Origin: a bacterium | GTDB taxonomy: Bacteria; Elusimicrobiota; Elusimicrobia; Elusimicrobiales; UBA9959 | Reading direction: 5' to 3' | NCBI GenBank assembly: GCA_021812825.1 | Contig: JAKAMO010000008.1 | Coordinates: forward strand, 1 to 49,176 | Length of the DNA: 49,176 nucleotides | Shown here: positions 9,801 to 20,572 of the stretch, in pieces | Layout: each line of letters begins with the position of its first letter | How positions within the stretch are numbered: position 1 is the first letter of the stretch | The notes under the pieces: generated by a model | What the model was told of the DNA's origin: nothing | The model's database searches: none | What the model saw: only the letters and a program-made list of their open reading frames with translations | Made by a program: the position numbers and the translations under genes

Positions 9801-10580
9801 ATGAAAATACTCGTGTGCGTTAAACAGATACCCGACATGGCGTCGAAGTTCAAGCCGAACGCCGACGGCACCTGGTTCAACGAGGCGGACCTGGCCTTCA
9901 GGATGAACGAGTACGACGAGTACGCGGTGGAGGAGGCCGTCAAGCTGCGGGAGAAGGACCCGGCTTCGGAGCTGGTGGTGCTCTCCGTCGGCCCGGCCCG
10001 CGTGGTGGAGGCGCTGAAGAAGGCGCTGGCCATGGGCTGCGACCGCGCGGTGCACGTGCAGGACGATAACGTCTTCCGTAAGGACCCCTGGCAGATAGCC
10101 TCCCTGATAGCGGCCTACGCGAAGAAAGAGAATTTCGACATAGTCTTCACCGGCATGCAGTCGCAGGACCGCGGCTCGGCCCAGATAGGTCCGCTTCTTG
10201 CCGGCATGCTGGGTTTTTCCTGCGTTACCACGGTCATCGGCTTCTCCCTGGAGGGAAGGACGGCGACGGTCAGGCGCGAGCTCGAGGGCGGCGCGAAAGG
10301 CATCGTGAAGGCCGCCCTGCCGGCGGTCATCACATGTCAGCTGGGCCTGAACACGCCGCGCTACCCCACGCTGCCGAACATCATGAAGGCCAAGAAGAAG
10401 GAGATCGCGGCGTTCAAGGCCGAGGAGCTGTCCGCGGAAGCGGCGCTGTCGGCCGCGGAAAAGTTCTACGCGCCGGTAAAGAAAGGCACCGGCCTGGTGC
10501 TAGAGGGCGGGGACGCCGCGTCGCTGGCGGGCAAACTGATAGACGTGCTCAAAGAGAAGACCACTGTGCTCAGGGGCTGA
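9801..10580 (+). CDS. etfB: Electron transfer flavoprotein beta subunit
   Basis: A 259-residue EtfB. The start MKILVCVKQIPD, the central GMQSQDRGSAQIGPLLAGMLG and the segment TVRRELEGGAKGIVKAALPAV are family hallmarks. It forms a heterodimer with EtfA and carries electrons from the acyl-CoA dehydrogenases to the membrane oxidoreductase encoded just upstream. Some ETFs bifurcate with NADH; deciding this needs detailed residue comparison, but the partner here points to quinone reduction. Ribosome site GGAGAG precedes ATG 9801. EtfA follows after 33 nt. Confidence 0.95.
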   Translation: MKILVCVKQIPDMASKFKPNADGTWFNEADLAFRMNEYDEYAVEEAVKLREKDPASELVVLSVGPARVVEALKKALAMGCDRAVHVQDDNVFRKDPWQIASLIAAYAKKENFDIVFTGMQSQDRGSAQIGPLLAGMLGFSCVTTVIGFSLEGRTATVRRELEGGAKGIVKAALPAVITCQLGLNTPRYPTLPNIMKAKKKEIAAFKAEELSAEAALSAAEKFYAPVKKGTGLVLEGGDAASLAGKLIDVLKEKTTVLRG

Positions 10581-10613
10581 CCCGGCCCGGAACAAGGAAA
10601 CAGGAGAAATGTC

Positions 10614-11527
10614 ATGAAAACCCTTCTCGTATTCGAATACCGCCGCGGCAAGCTGTCCGAGGCCAACCAGGAGCTGCTGGGTTTCGCGGCCGCCGCCGGC
10701 GGCGAGAGCGCCGGCGTGCTCGTTGGCTCAGAGGCGGGCCTGCCGGCCTTCGGCGGCAAGCTCTACCTCGGCGACATCGCCGCGCTGGGAGAGTACGATC
10801 CCGGCCGGCACGCGGAGATCGTCCTGCAGGCCGCGCAGAAGGAATCGCCGGACCTGATAGTTTTCCTGCAGTCCTCCTACGGCTGGGACCTGGCGCCGCG
10901 GGTGGCCGGGAAGCTCAAGGCCGCGCAGATATCGGACGTCACCGGCGTCGTGGACGGCAAGTTCGAGGCCGCCTGCTGCAACGGCAAGATGCGCCGCCTG
11001 GTCGAACCCGCCACGAAGGTCGCGGTGCTGACGTTGCAGGAAGGCTCTTTCCCAGTCAGCGGGACGCCGTCCGGCACTCCGGCGGTGGAGAAGCTGGCGC
11101 CGTCCGGCTCCGCGGCGGGCCTGGAGTTCGCCGGTTACGAGGAGGCGGAGAAGAAGGAAGTGGACCTGGGCAAGGCCGAGGTCATCGTCAGCGCCGGCCG
11201 CGGCATAGGCAAGAAGGACAACGTGCCGGTCATCGCCGCGCTGGCCAAGAGCCTCAACGGCGAGATGGGGGCCAGCCGCCCGGTGGTGGACGCCGGCTGG
11301 GTGGACCACAACAGGCAGGTGGGCGCCACGGGGCAGATAGTCTCCCCGAAGCTTTACGTGGCCTGCGCGATCTCGGGCGCCATACAGCACCTCACCGGTA
11401 TGAGGAACTCCGAGTTCATCGTCGCCATAAATACCGACAAGGACGCCCCGATCTCCGAGGTCGCGGACGTGATGGTCATCGCCGATGTGATGCCGTTCGT
11501 GGCCGCGCTCACGGAGAAGCTGAAGAA

Positions 11528-11531
<4 letters not shown>
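10614..11531 (+). CDS. etfA: Electron transfer flavoprotein alpha subunit
   Basis: A 305-residue EtfA. The C-terminal FAD-binding domain is clear: VSAGRGIGKKDN, GASRPVVDAGWVDHNRQVG, GQIVSPKLYVACAISGAIQH and IVAINTDKDAPISEVADV. The ribosome site AGGAGAAA precedes ATG 10614. Its last bases overlap the start of a second acyl-CoA dehydrogenase (ATGA), so that enzyme is translationally coupled to ETF. A very long frame in another register runs through etfB and etfA and joins that dehydrogenase; it is not a fusion gene. Confidence 0.95.
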
Positions 11532-14951
<3,420 letters not shown>

Positions 14952-15348
14952 GCAATTTCGCTGCAATTGCCGCTTTTGGCCTGCACCTTGCGCCGCTCGG
15001 CTCACAGCCTCCTGTAGAGGATGCTCGCCTCGCGTCGCTTCGGTTCGTCAACAAAATCGACAATTTCGCCATGAAAGCCTTATGTCGGGCAGGCTCCTGG
15101 CGCAGGAAGCCAGGGCCTGACGGCCGCGCCGCAGCCACGCAGGCACACCCGGCTTACCGCTCCGGGCACGCGGTCGCGCACTGGCCAATGGCCGTGCCGC
15201 ATCAGGAGCTATGCTCATCAGGCGGCCACCGTGCAGAGCTCGCCACGCAGACCTGTCGCTTTGCTCCATCCCCTTCGCCGCGCTATGCAAGCGGCTCGGT
15301 CCGTGACGGCCCGTTTCGGCAAGCCGGGTGCGCCAGCGCTCGCAAGCC
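14952..15348. other. Hairpin-rich non-coding segment
   Basis: About 400 nt with no credible gene: frames here lack ribosome sites and recognisable protein features. It holds several compact hairpins, including one at 15092-15111 (8 bp, GCG loop, one bulged A), GGCC-AAT-GGCC at 15183-15193, and a compound hairpin at 15196-15226 in which GCCGC pairs with GCGGC, GAGC with GCTC, and two ATCAG strands face each other in between. A terminator ends the segment at 15349-15379. It could be the 3' region of the icd message or a separate RNA. No promoter was found inside it. Confidence 0.4.
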
Positions 15349-15379
15349 AGCCCCCGCTAAACGGCGGGGGCTCTTTTTT
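15349..15379 (+). terminator. Rho-independent terminator
   Basis: A perfect 9-bp stem (AGCCCCCGC at 15349-15357 with GCGGGGGCT at 15364-15372), loop TAAACG, then C and six T. It would end transcripts reading out of icd and the hairpin-rich segment. The structured element at 15380-15527 begins with the next base. Confidence 0.85.
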
Positions 15380-15527
15380 GTGTGCGCAGGTCCTGTCTTC
15401 GGATTGGCGAGAAAGGCCCTCGCGCAGGGCGAGGCTTGCGTAAGCGACGAGCCCGAGCGGGAGCGCGGCCACGGTGTGGCCGATAGCGTGCCTGACGCGA
15501 CAATCCGAAGACAGAACCCACGCATAT
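15380..15527 (+). repeat. Structured intergenic element, copy 1
   Basis: A 148-nt element closed by a long basal stem: 15380-15405 pairs with 15502-15527 over 23 of 26 positions, counting two G-U pairs. Inside are small hairpins: GCCCT with AGGGC (15415-15429), GCTT with AAGC (about 15434-15445), and GGCCAC-GGT-GTGGCC (about 15467-15481) extended by GCGC with GCGT across a GATA bulge. The 45-nt stretch 15453-15497 matches 30098-30142 with one mismatch, while the basal stems differ in sequence yet both pair. It is either a structured RNA or a small non-autonomous repeat; strand is given by the shared orientation with copy 2. Confidence 0.7.
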
Positions 15528-15558
15528 CAGGAGTGGTCTGGAATTTTAAGTATACCCC

Positions 15559-15587
15559 TTGACAAGTCAAGCGGCATCTGTTATATT
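15559..15587 (+). promoter_or_regulatory. Near-consensus sigma70 promoter for the A-poor transcript
   Basis: TTGACA at 15559-15564, a 17-bp spacer, and TATATT at 15582-15587; start of transcription expected near 15594. The -35 box is part of an inverted repeat, TTGAC-AA-GTCAA (15559-15570), that could be an operator. This is one of the two strongest promoter matches in the window. Confidence 0.85.
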
Positions 15588-15593
15588 AGATTT

Positions 15594-15907
15594 GCAGTAC
15601 CGCTCTTTTCCTTGCGCCGGTTGTGGTTCGGGTCCCGCGGTTCGGTCTGGTCGCTGCGTCGGGGGGCCCGGTGCGGTCGGTTGGGTCGGGGGTCTCCCGG
15701 TCCCGGCGCGTGTCCCCGGTCCGCTGGCTCGCTTGGCGACGCGGCTCCCCCGGGGTCCCCGGTCCGCGGCGCGGTCGCCCCGGCCCGGGCGGGTGCTCCG
15801 GCCCTTCGGCGGCGTTTCGTGCCCCGGCGGTCCCCCGGTCGCCCCTTACGCGGTGCTGGCCTTCTGGCCAGGTGAAGAGCCCCCGTTTTGCGGGGGCTCT
15901 CGCTTTT
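15594..15907 (+). ncRNA. Adenine-depleted non-coding RNA or leader RNA
   Basis: Bounded by the promoter at 15559 and a strong terminator ending near 15907, this unit is about 310 nt. From 15600 to 15869 (270 nt) the sense strand has only two A residues (15739 and 15848) against about 56 T. With a single A before 15848 there can be no ATG and no standard Shine-Dalgarno site, so it is not a gene on this strand. A15739 lies in a 6-bp stem, GGCGAC (15735-15740) with GTCGCC (15774-15779). CCCGGT recurs at 15667, 15696, 15715, 15758 and 15834. It matches no RNA family that I recognise. It could also be an attenuated leader of the membrane-protein gene at 15936. Confidence 0.65.
15876..15907 (+). 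terminator. Strong rho-independent terminator
   Basis: Perfect 10-bp stem, AGAGCCCCCG at 15876-15885 with CGGGGGCTCT at 15891-15900, loop TTTTG, tail CGCTTTT. It ends the A-poor transcript only 29 nt before the next start codon, so it could act as an attenuator for that gene. Confidence 0.85.
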
Positions 15908-15935
15908 CAGGAGACCGCCTCCGGAGGTCTTCGGC

Positions 15936-16451
15936 ATGTGGCGCAGCATCGCGATAGCCACGCTTTCTTTCCCTTTCTCGCTGCTGGCCTTCGTCATAGG
16001 CTGGGCGGCCAGGGACCTACGCGCCGGCCTGCTGGCCGGGGCCGTAGTGTTCACCATTTTCTTCGCCGCCGCCGCGGTCAGCCTGCTCCTGGTGAGGAAG
16101 TTCACCTACGCTGACGCGGCTCTTCCGCCGGCCTTCGCGGTCATCTGGTCGCTGGTCCTTGCCCCGTTCAGCATAGGCGTCAGCCTGTTCTCAGCCCCCG
16201 CTTTCATCGCGGCCGGGTTGATGCTCGGAGCCTGCATGGCGCTGGCCAAGCGCTACGCCACCGGGCTCAAGTGGCTGCTGCTGCCGGCCCTCGTCTTCCT
16301 TTACGAGATGCTGCCGCTGAACCTGCCCGGGCCGGTGGACGACACCTTTGCCGTCGGGAGCGCAGCCGGCGCAGTGCTGCTGCAGTTCCTGCGCGCCGCG
16401 CTGCCGGCCATCATGGCGGAGCTGGCGGCCAGGAGGAAGGCGGGAGGCTAA
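15936..16451 (+). CDS. Small integral membrane protein, unknown function
   Basis: A 171-residue hydrophobic protein with roughly five membrane helices (near residues 5-22, 28-52, 62-82, 84-105 and 110-125) and a basic C-terminus, ELAARRKAGG. I do not recognise the family. The start ATG 15936 is chosen because GGAGGT lies 8 nt upstream; the frame is open further back but runs into the terminator. If transcription comes from the promoter at 15559, its expression would depend on reading through the terminator at 15876-15907. The next gene, an SDR protein, begins 70 nt downstream in the same direction. Confidence 0.7.
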   Translation: MWRSIAIATLSFPFSLLAFVIGWAARDLRAGLLAGAVVFTIFFAAAAVSLLLVRKFTYADAALPPAFAVIWSLVLAPFSIGVSLFSAPAFIAAGLMLGACMALAKRYATGLKWLLLPALVFLYEMLPLNLPGPVDDTFAVGSAAGAVLLQFLRAALPAIMAELAARRKAGG

Positions 16452-16521
16452 GGACAGACCTTACGCTGCGGGATTTTTTGTACCATAGGCTAGCGCCGCA
16501 GGCCAGCGCCGGGCGCCGCGT

Positions 16522-17991
16522 ATGAAGACTATACTGGTGACCGGCCCCACCGGCTATATCGGCGGCAGGCTGATACTGCGCCTGCTGGACAGGGGCTATG
16601 ACGTGCGTTGCCTGGCCAGGCATCCCGAGAGGCTGGACGGCAGGGCATGGGCCTCACGCGTTCGGATCTTCCGCGGCGACGTCTATAAGAACGAGGGGCT
16701 TGCGGAGGCCCTGGCCGGCGCCGACGCCGCGTACTACCTTGTCCATTCGATGGCCGACGTCCCCGGCTACGAGAGGATGGAAGAGGTCTCGGCCCTTAAC
16801 TTCGCGAAAGCCGCGGCTGAGGCCGGCTGTAAAAGGATCGTCTATCTGGGCGGCCTCGGCGGCGAGGGGCCGCGCCTCTCCAGGCACCTGAGCTCCCGGC
16901 ACCGCGTCGGGGAGGTGCTGCGTTCCTGCGGCGTCCCTGTCACCGAGTTCCGCGCCGCCATCATAGTCGGCTCCGGCAGCGTCTCGTTCGAGATGATACG
17001 CTACCTCGTCGAGCGGCTCCCCGTCATCCCGAGCACGTGCTTCCTCGGCGCGCGCTGCCAGCCCATAGCCGTGCGCGACGCGCTGAACTACCTGGTGAGC
17101 TGTCTGTCTAAGCCGGAGACCGCCGGGCGCGTCATAGAGATCGGCGGCGCCACCGAGCATACCTACGAGGAGCTGCTGCGCATCTACGCCGAGATACGCG
17201 GCCTGAAGCGCCGGTTCATAGACCTGAAGGGCTGGAGCACGGGGCTCTGCAGCGCGATGGTCGGGCTGATAACCCCGGTGCCCAGGGTGCTGGCCAAGCC
17301 GCTGATAGAGAGCCTGGCCTGCGATGTAACCTGCGTGGAGGGGGACGCGGCGGAGCTGTTCCCGGAGATAAAACCGCTAGACTATTCCACGGCCGTCAAG
17401 TACGCGTTGGTGCGCCTCAGCGAGAACGCCGTGGAGACCTCCTGGACCTCAGCTTTCACGCCTTCCTACGCTAAGCCGTACACCTTCAAGGACAGCGAGG
17501 GGCTGATACGCCACGCGCACGTGATCCACGTCGAGGCGCCGCCTGAGGCCGTGTACCGGGTATTCTCCGGCATCGGCGGCGCGCGCGGCTGGTTCTACGG
17601 CGACTGGCTCTGGGACCTTAAGGCCATGCAGGACCGGCTCGTCGGCGGCATAGGCATGCGCCGCGGGCGGCGCGATCCGGACCGGATCAGGCAGGGCGAG
17701 GCCCTCGACTGCTGGCGGATAGAGCGCGTGATACCGGACAGCATGCTGCTGCTGCGGGCGGAGATGCGCCTGCCGGGCAAGGGCTGGCTGCAGTTCGAGG
17801 CGGTGCCGTCGGGCGGAGGTTCGGAGTTCCGGCTGACCGCCTATTTCGAGCCGCGCGGCCTGCTGGGCAACGTCTACTGGTACTCGCTCTACCCGGCGCA
17901 CGTGTGGATGTTCCGCGGCCTCGCGCTGGAGATCCGGAAGCGCGCCGTGGCTTCGCGCGCCAGCGTGACTATTCCCGAAAAAAGTGTATAA
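16522..17991 (+). CDS. NAD(P)-binding SDR/NmrA-like protein with C-terminal DUF2867 domain
   Basis: A 489-residue two-domain protein. Residues 1 to about 290 form an atypical short-chain dehydrogenase Rossmann fold with VTGPTGYIGGRLILRLLDRG, a YYLVHSM segment and IVYLGGLGGEG; residues from about 325 match the SRPBCC-like DUF2867 domain (HVEAPPEAVYRVFSGIGG, GWFYGDWLWDLKAMQDRLVGG). Proteins with this arrangement are widespread in bacteria, but no reaction has been firmly assigned to them that I know of. The stop codon lies within the -10 box of the following cytochrome gene's promoter. Confidence 0.88.
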   Translation: MKTILVTGPTGYIGGRLILRLLDRGYDVRCLARHPERLDGRAWASRVRIFRGDVYKNEGLAEALAGADAAYYLVHSMADVPGYERMEEVSALNFAKAAAEAGCKRIVYLGGLGGEGPRLSRHLSSRHRVGEVLRSCGVPVTEFRAAIIVGSGSVSFEMIRYLVERLPVIPSTCFLGARCQPIAVRDALNYLVSCLSKPETAGRVIEIGGATEHTYEELLRIYAEIRGLKRRFIDLKGWSTGLCSAMVGLITPVPRVLAKPLIESLACDVTCVEGDAAELFPEIKPLDYSTAVKYALVRLSENAVETSWTSAFTPSYAKPYTFKDSEGLIRHAHVIHVEAPPEAVYRVFSGIGGARGWFYGDWLWDLKAMQDRLVGGIGMRRGRRDPDRIRQGEALDCWRIERVIPDSMLLLRAEMRLPGKGWLQFEAVPSGGGSEFRLTAYFEPRGLLGNVYWYSLYPAHVWMFRGLALEIRKRAVASRASVTIPEKSV

Positions 17992-17992
17992 T
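17965..17992 (+). promoter_or_regulatory. Promoter of the tetraheme cytochrome gene
   Basis: GTGACT at 17965-17970, a 16-bp spacer and a consensus TATAAT at 17987-17992, followed by a leader of about 60 nt with a good ribosome site (AGGAGG) before ATG 18059. The -10 box overlaps the stop codon of the preceding gene. Confidence 0.65.
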
Positions 17993-18058
17993 CATTATCG
18001 TGCCCAGTAAGCCCGGCAAGTCGTGGGGTTTCCGGGGCCGTATCCTTCAGGAGGAAAA

Positions 18059-18508
18059 ATGAAAAAACTGTCATTGTTGTTGAGCGTGGCTATGCTGGGT
18101 CTGGCCGGTCTGGCCGTCTCCCAGGATGCCCCCGCCGACAAGCCCGCCGCGGCCACGTACCTCGGCGCGGCCAAGTGCAAGATGTGCCATTCCAAGCAGC
18201 ACGCTACCTGGATGAAGATGAAGCATTCCGGCGCGATCAGCTCCCTGTCCGCCGAGGAGCAGAAGAAGCCCGAGTGCGTGAAGTGCCACGTCACCGGCTA
18301 CGGCGAACCCGGCGGCTTCGAGTCCATGGAGAAGACCCCCGACCTCGCCAACGTGCAGTGCGAGGCCTGCCACGGTCCCGGCAGCAACCATATGAAAGCC
18401 CCGATGGCCGACAAGAAGAAGACCATCAACGGCAAGGGCCGCGACTGCCGCGACTGCCACAGCCCCCACATCGACGTGGACAGGAAGAAGGCCGAAGCCA
18501 AGGCCTGA
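18059..18508 (+). CDS. Periplasmic tetraheme cytochrome c (c554-like)
   Basis: A 149-residue exported protein: signal peptide MKKLSLLLSVAMLGLAGLAV then four heme c attachment motifs, CKMCH, CVKCH, CEACH and CRDCH. The segment YLGAAKCKMCHSKQHATWMKMKHSGA resembles the start of cytochrome c554-type modules. It would shuttle electrons in the periplasm. The start follows AGGAGG closely; the frame is open upstream but lacks a signal-peptide start. It has its own promoter and a terminator downstream, so it is a single-gene unit at the edge of the cytochrome locus. Redox partners are inferred from context only. Confidence 0.9.
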   Translation: MKKLSLLLSVAMLGLAGLAVSQDAPADKPAAATYLGAAKCKMCHSKQHATWMKMKHSGAISSLSAEEQKKPECVKCHVTGYGEPGGFESMEKTPDLANVQCEACHGPGSNHMKAPMADKKKTINGKGRDCRDCHSPHIDVDRKKAEAKA

Positions 18509-18548
18509 GTCCTTCGGGGTTTACCCGCCCGGCGGCGGGATGAAAACA

Positions 18549-18585
18549 GGGGGGGACGGCGCCGCGGACGGCGCGCCCCCCTTTT
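18549..18585 (+). terminator. Rho-independent terminator after tetraheme cytochrome gene
   Basis: GGGGG pairs with CCCCC and an inner GCGCC pairs with GGCGC around the loop GCGGAC, followed by four T. It separates the cytochrome gene from the FNR-like regulator gene. Confidence 0.7.
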
Positions 18586-18675
18586 CGTCCCGGCCGGGGC
18601 GGCACCGGACGAAGGGGCGCCCGGACTACGAGGAAATGCTACAGAGATTGGCCGTGCGCGGCCGGGGTGAGAGAT

Positions 18676-19389
18676 ATGAAACTGATCGGACCTAAATGCA
18701 GCTGCGATTGTTACAAGGCGGGCAAGTCCCGCTGTCCGATAATGAAGCTTTCCATCTTCTCGGGTGTGCCGGAGGCCGCCTGGGACAACTTCTTCAAGAA
18801 GCGCATCAGCAACGACTACCGCAAGGGCAACATCATCTTCTACGAGGGGAACAGGCCGTTCGGCATGTACTTCCTCTGCAAAGGCCGGGTCAAGATAGTC
18901 CGCACGGACTCGGGCCTGCACTCCAGCATACCCCGGGTCAAGGAGGCGCCGTGCCTGCTGGGCGAGCGCGCCTTCCTGGCCAACGAGGCGTACCGCGGCA
19001 CCGGCGAGGCCATGGAGGACTGCCGGATCTGTTTCTTGGACACCGCTTATTTCGAGAAGCTCTTCCTGGAGGACCCCAAGGTCTGCCGCGCCATGCTGGC
19101 CGAGATGTCGGCGGAATTGGGCAAGGCCGAGGAGCACCTGCTGGACCTCGGCTTCAAGACGGTGAAGGGCCGCCTGGCCAAGCACCTGCTCGAGGAGTCT
19201 ACCCATGCCGGCAGCGCCGCTATCGAGCTGCCTTCCAGCCGCGGCGACCTGGCCAAGATACTCGGCACCTCGCCGGAAGTCCTGTGCCGCCTGCTCGCGG
19301 AGTTCCGCCGCAAGGCCTGGATAACGGTTTCCGGCCGCAGCATCACGATAAAGGACCGCGCCAGGATGGAGCAGGTTTCGCGCCGCTGA
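18676..19389 (+). CDS. CRP/FNR-family regulator with FNR-like cysteines
   Basis: A 237-residue regulator: N-terminal cysteine cluster, cyclic-nucleotide-binding-like beta barrel (about 25-150) and winged helix (about 160-237). Cysteines at 8, 10, 12 and 20, with 116 and 119 near the place of E. coli FNR Cys122, suggest a [4Fe-4S] oxygen or redox sensor, although the spacing differs from FNR. The recognition helix reads SPEVLCRLLAEF; its Glu and Arg match FNR Glu209 and Arg213, which read the TGA of TTGAT half sites. Start ATG 18676 follows GGGGTGAG; a GTG nine bases upstream is possible. Two TTGA-N6-TCAA palindromes lie just downstream, before mtrA, so this protein is the natural candidate regulator. 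Confidence 0.88.
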   Translation: MKLIGPKCSCDCYKAGKSRCPIMKLSIFSGVPEAAWDNFFKKRISNDYRKGNIIFYEGNRPFGMYFLCKGRVKIVRTDSGLHSSIPRVKEAPCLLGERAFLANEAYRGTGEAMEDCRICFLDTAYFEKLFLEDPKVCRAMLAEMSAELGKAEEHLLDLGFKTVKGRLAKHLLEESTHAGSAAIELPSSRGDLAKILGTSPEVLCRLLAEFRRKAWITVSGRSITIKDRARMEQVSRR

Positions 19390-19417
19390 GCCTCCCCGAT
19401 ACTTAAAAGGAGAGGAG

Positions 19418-19449
19418 GGCCGCCACGGTGTCCCGTGGCGGCCTTTTTT
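19418..19449 (+). terminator. Rho-independent terminator of the FNR-like gene
   Basis: Perfect 11-bp stem, GGCCGCCACGG (19418-19428) with CCGTGGCGGCC (19433-19443), loop TGTC, six T. The T tract runs into the first TTGA-N6-TCAA site. Confidence 0.9.
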
Positions 19450-19461
19450 GATATATCTCAA
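19448..19461. promoter_or_regulatory. FNR-like operator, distal site
   Basis: TTGATATATCTCAA, a 14-bp TTGA-N6-TCAA palindrome with ATAT at its centre; nine of ten positions match the FNR consensus TTGAT-N4-ATCAA. Its centre is 46 bp upstream of the proximal site. Confidence 0.6.
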
Positions 19462-19493
19462 AACATATTCATTGCTTTAAATCAATTTTTATC

Positions 19494-19507
19494 TTGAAAT
19501 ATGTCAA
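19494..19507. promoter_or_regulatory. FNR-like operator, proximal (class II) site
   Basis: TTGAAATATGTCAA, again TTGA-N6-TCAA with central ATAT. Its centre (19500.5) lies about 41.5 bp before the start of transcription predicted from the -10 box at 19531-19536, which is where FNR activates class II promoters. Confidence 0.65.
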
Positions 19508-19530
19508 TCATAGATATGTCATATTTTTGT

Positions 19531-19536
19531 CATAAT
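19531..19536 (+). promoter_or_regulatory. -10 box of the mtrAB promoter
   Basis: CATAAT, with no good -35 box at the expected distance, as is usual for activator-dependent promoters. Start of transcription is expected near 19542, leaving a leader of about 100 nt before mtrA. Confidence 0.55.
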
Positions 19537-19640
19537 CTTATGGAAGTAGCCTGTTCGGGCAAGGCACTCCCGTGCGGGCGGACAGTAGAAGCGCCATGTT
19601 GTTCCCGGCTTGAAGGCCGGAATCTACGGAGGTTAAGGGA

Positions 19641-20543
19641 ATGAAACTTAAGAACTTTGACTGCATAGTGGCGGCCCTGGCGGCGCTCGTTGTCTGCGCC
19701 GGGGCGGCCTCGGCGCAGCAGGCCGCGACTTACGTCGGGTCTGACACCTGCGTGGCCTGCCACTCGGAACAGGCGGCCGCTTACAACAAGTCGCTGCACG
19801 GCAAGACGATCCCGCTCGTGAAGAAGATCGCCGCCGACAAGGCCTGCGAGACCTGCCACGGCGCGGGTTCCCTGCATGCCGCCGCCGCCGGCGACAAGAC
19901 CAACCCCGGCTTCGCCACCATCAAGAACCCGGCGAAGCAGAAGGGCTCCGATGCCTCCGCGGTCTGCTTCACCTGCCATAACCAGAAGAAGGTCATGCTG
20001 TGGGACACCGGCACTCACGCCGCCAAGGGCCTGACCTGCAACACCTGCCACAGCGTGCACAACGGCAACGGCTCCAAGAACCTGAAGAAGGACGTCAACG
20101 CCCTCTGCTACGACTGCCACAAGGGCAAGAAGGCCGAGATGTCCCTCCCCTCCCACCACCCGCTGCAGGAAGGCAAGATGACCTGCACCGGCTGCCATAA
20201 CCCGCACGGCGGCGCCCTGGGCAACCTGAACGGCGAGACCGTCAACGAGACCTGCTACAAGTGCCATTCCGACAAGGCCGGTCCGTACGCCCACGAGCAC
20301 GCTCCCGTGGCCGAGAACTGCGGCAACTGCCACAAGCCGCACGGCTCCGCCAACCAGAACCTGCTCAAGCAGGCCCAGCCGTACCTCTGCCTGCGCTGCC
20401 ACAAGAGCGAGCACAGCGTCCCCGTGATGCCCAGCAGCCGCAGCGGCTTCAGCAACAAGGTCCTGGACCTCGTGAAGCGCAACTGCTACGACTGCCACAA
20501 GGACATACACGGCTCCGATTCCAGCGCAGGGTTCGGTCATTAA
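19641..20543 (+). CDS. mtrA: MtrA/DmsE-like decaheme cytochrome c
   Basis: A 300-residue exported protein: signal peptide ending near ASAQQ, then ten CXXCH motifs (CVACH, CETCH, CFTCH, CNTCH, CYDCH, CTGCH, CYKCH, CGNCH, CLRCH, CYDCH). Heme number and length match MtrA, PioA and DmsE, which sit inside an outer-membrane barrel and carry electrons across the outer membrane. The barrel partner is the very next gene, the diagnostic arrangement. Ribosome site GGAGG precedes ATG 19641. Expression probably responds to the FNR-like protein encoded upstream. No MtrC-like surface cytochrome is seen nearby. Confidence 0.93.
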   Translation: MKLKNFDCIVAALAALVVCAGAASAQQAATYVGSDTCVACHSEQAAAYNKSLHGKTIPLVKKIAADKACETCHGAGSLHAAAAGDKTNPGFATIKNPAKQKGSDASAVCFTCHNQKKVMLWDTGTHAAKGLTCNTCHSVHNGNGSKNLKKDVNALCYDCHKGKKAEMSLPSHHPLQEGKMTCTGCHNPHGGALGNLNGETVNETCYKCHSDKAGPYAHEHAPVAENCGNCHKPHGSANQNLLKQAQPYLCLRCHKSEHSVPVMPSSRSGFSNKVLDLVKRNCYDCHKDIHGSDSSAGFGH

Positions 20544-20572
20544 TCGGATCTTAACATAGAGGAGAATAAATA

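Noticed and set aside
15380..15527. Integron attC site or CRISPR repeat
   Set aside because: No attC core-site pair, no integrase and no regularly spaced repeats; only two copies, 14.6 kb apart.
15071..15875. Several short frames on both strands in the gene-free region after icd
   Set aside because: They lack ribosome sites, have compositions set by the hairpins and the A-poor stretch, and the shared peptide stretches on both strands come from the palindromic arms of the structured element.
15594..15907. RNase P RNA, tmRNA, 6S RNA or SRP RNA as the identity of the A-poor transcript
   Set aside because: None of the conserved sequence blocks of these RNAs was recognised, and all of them need A-rich conserved segments that are absent here.
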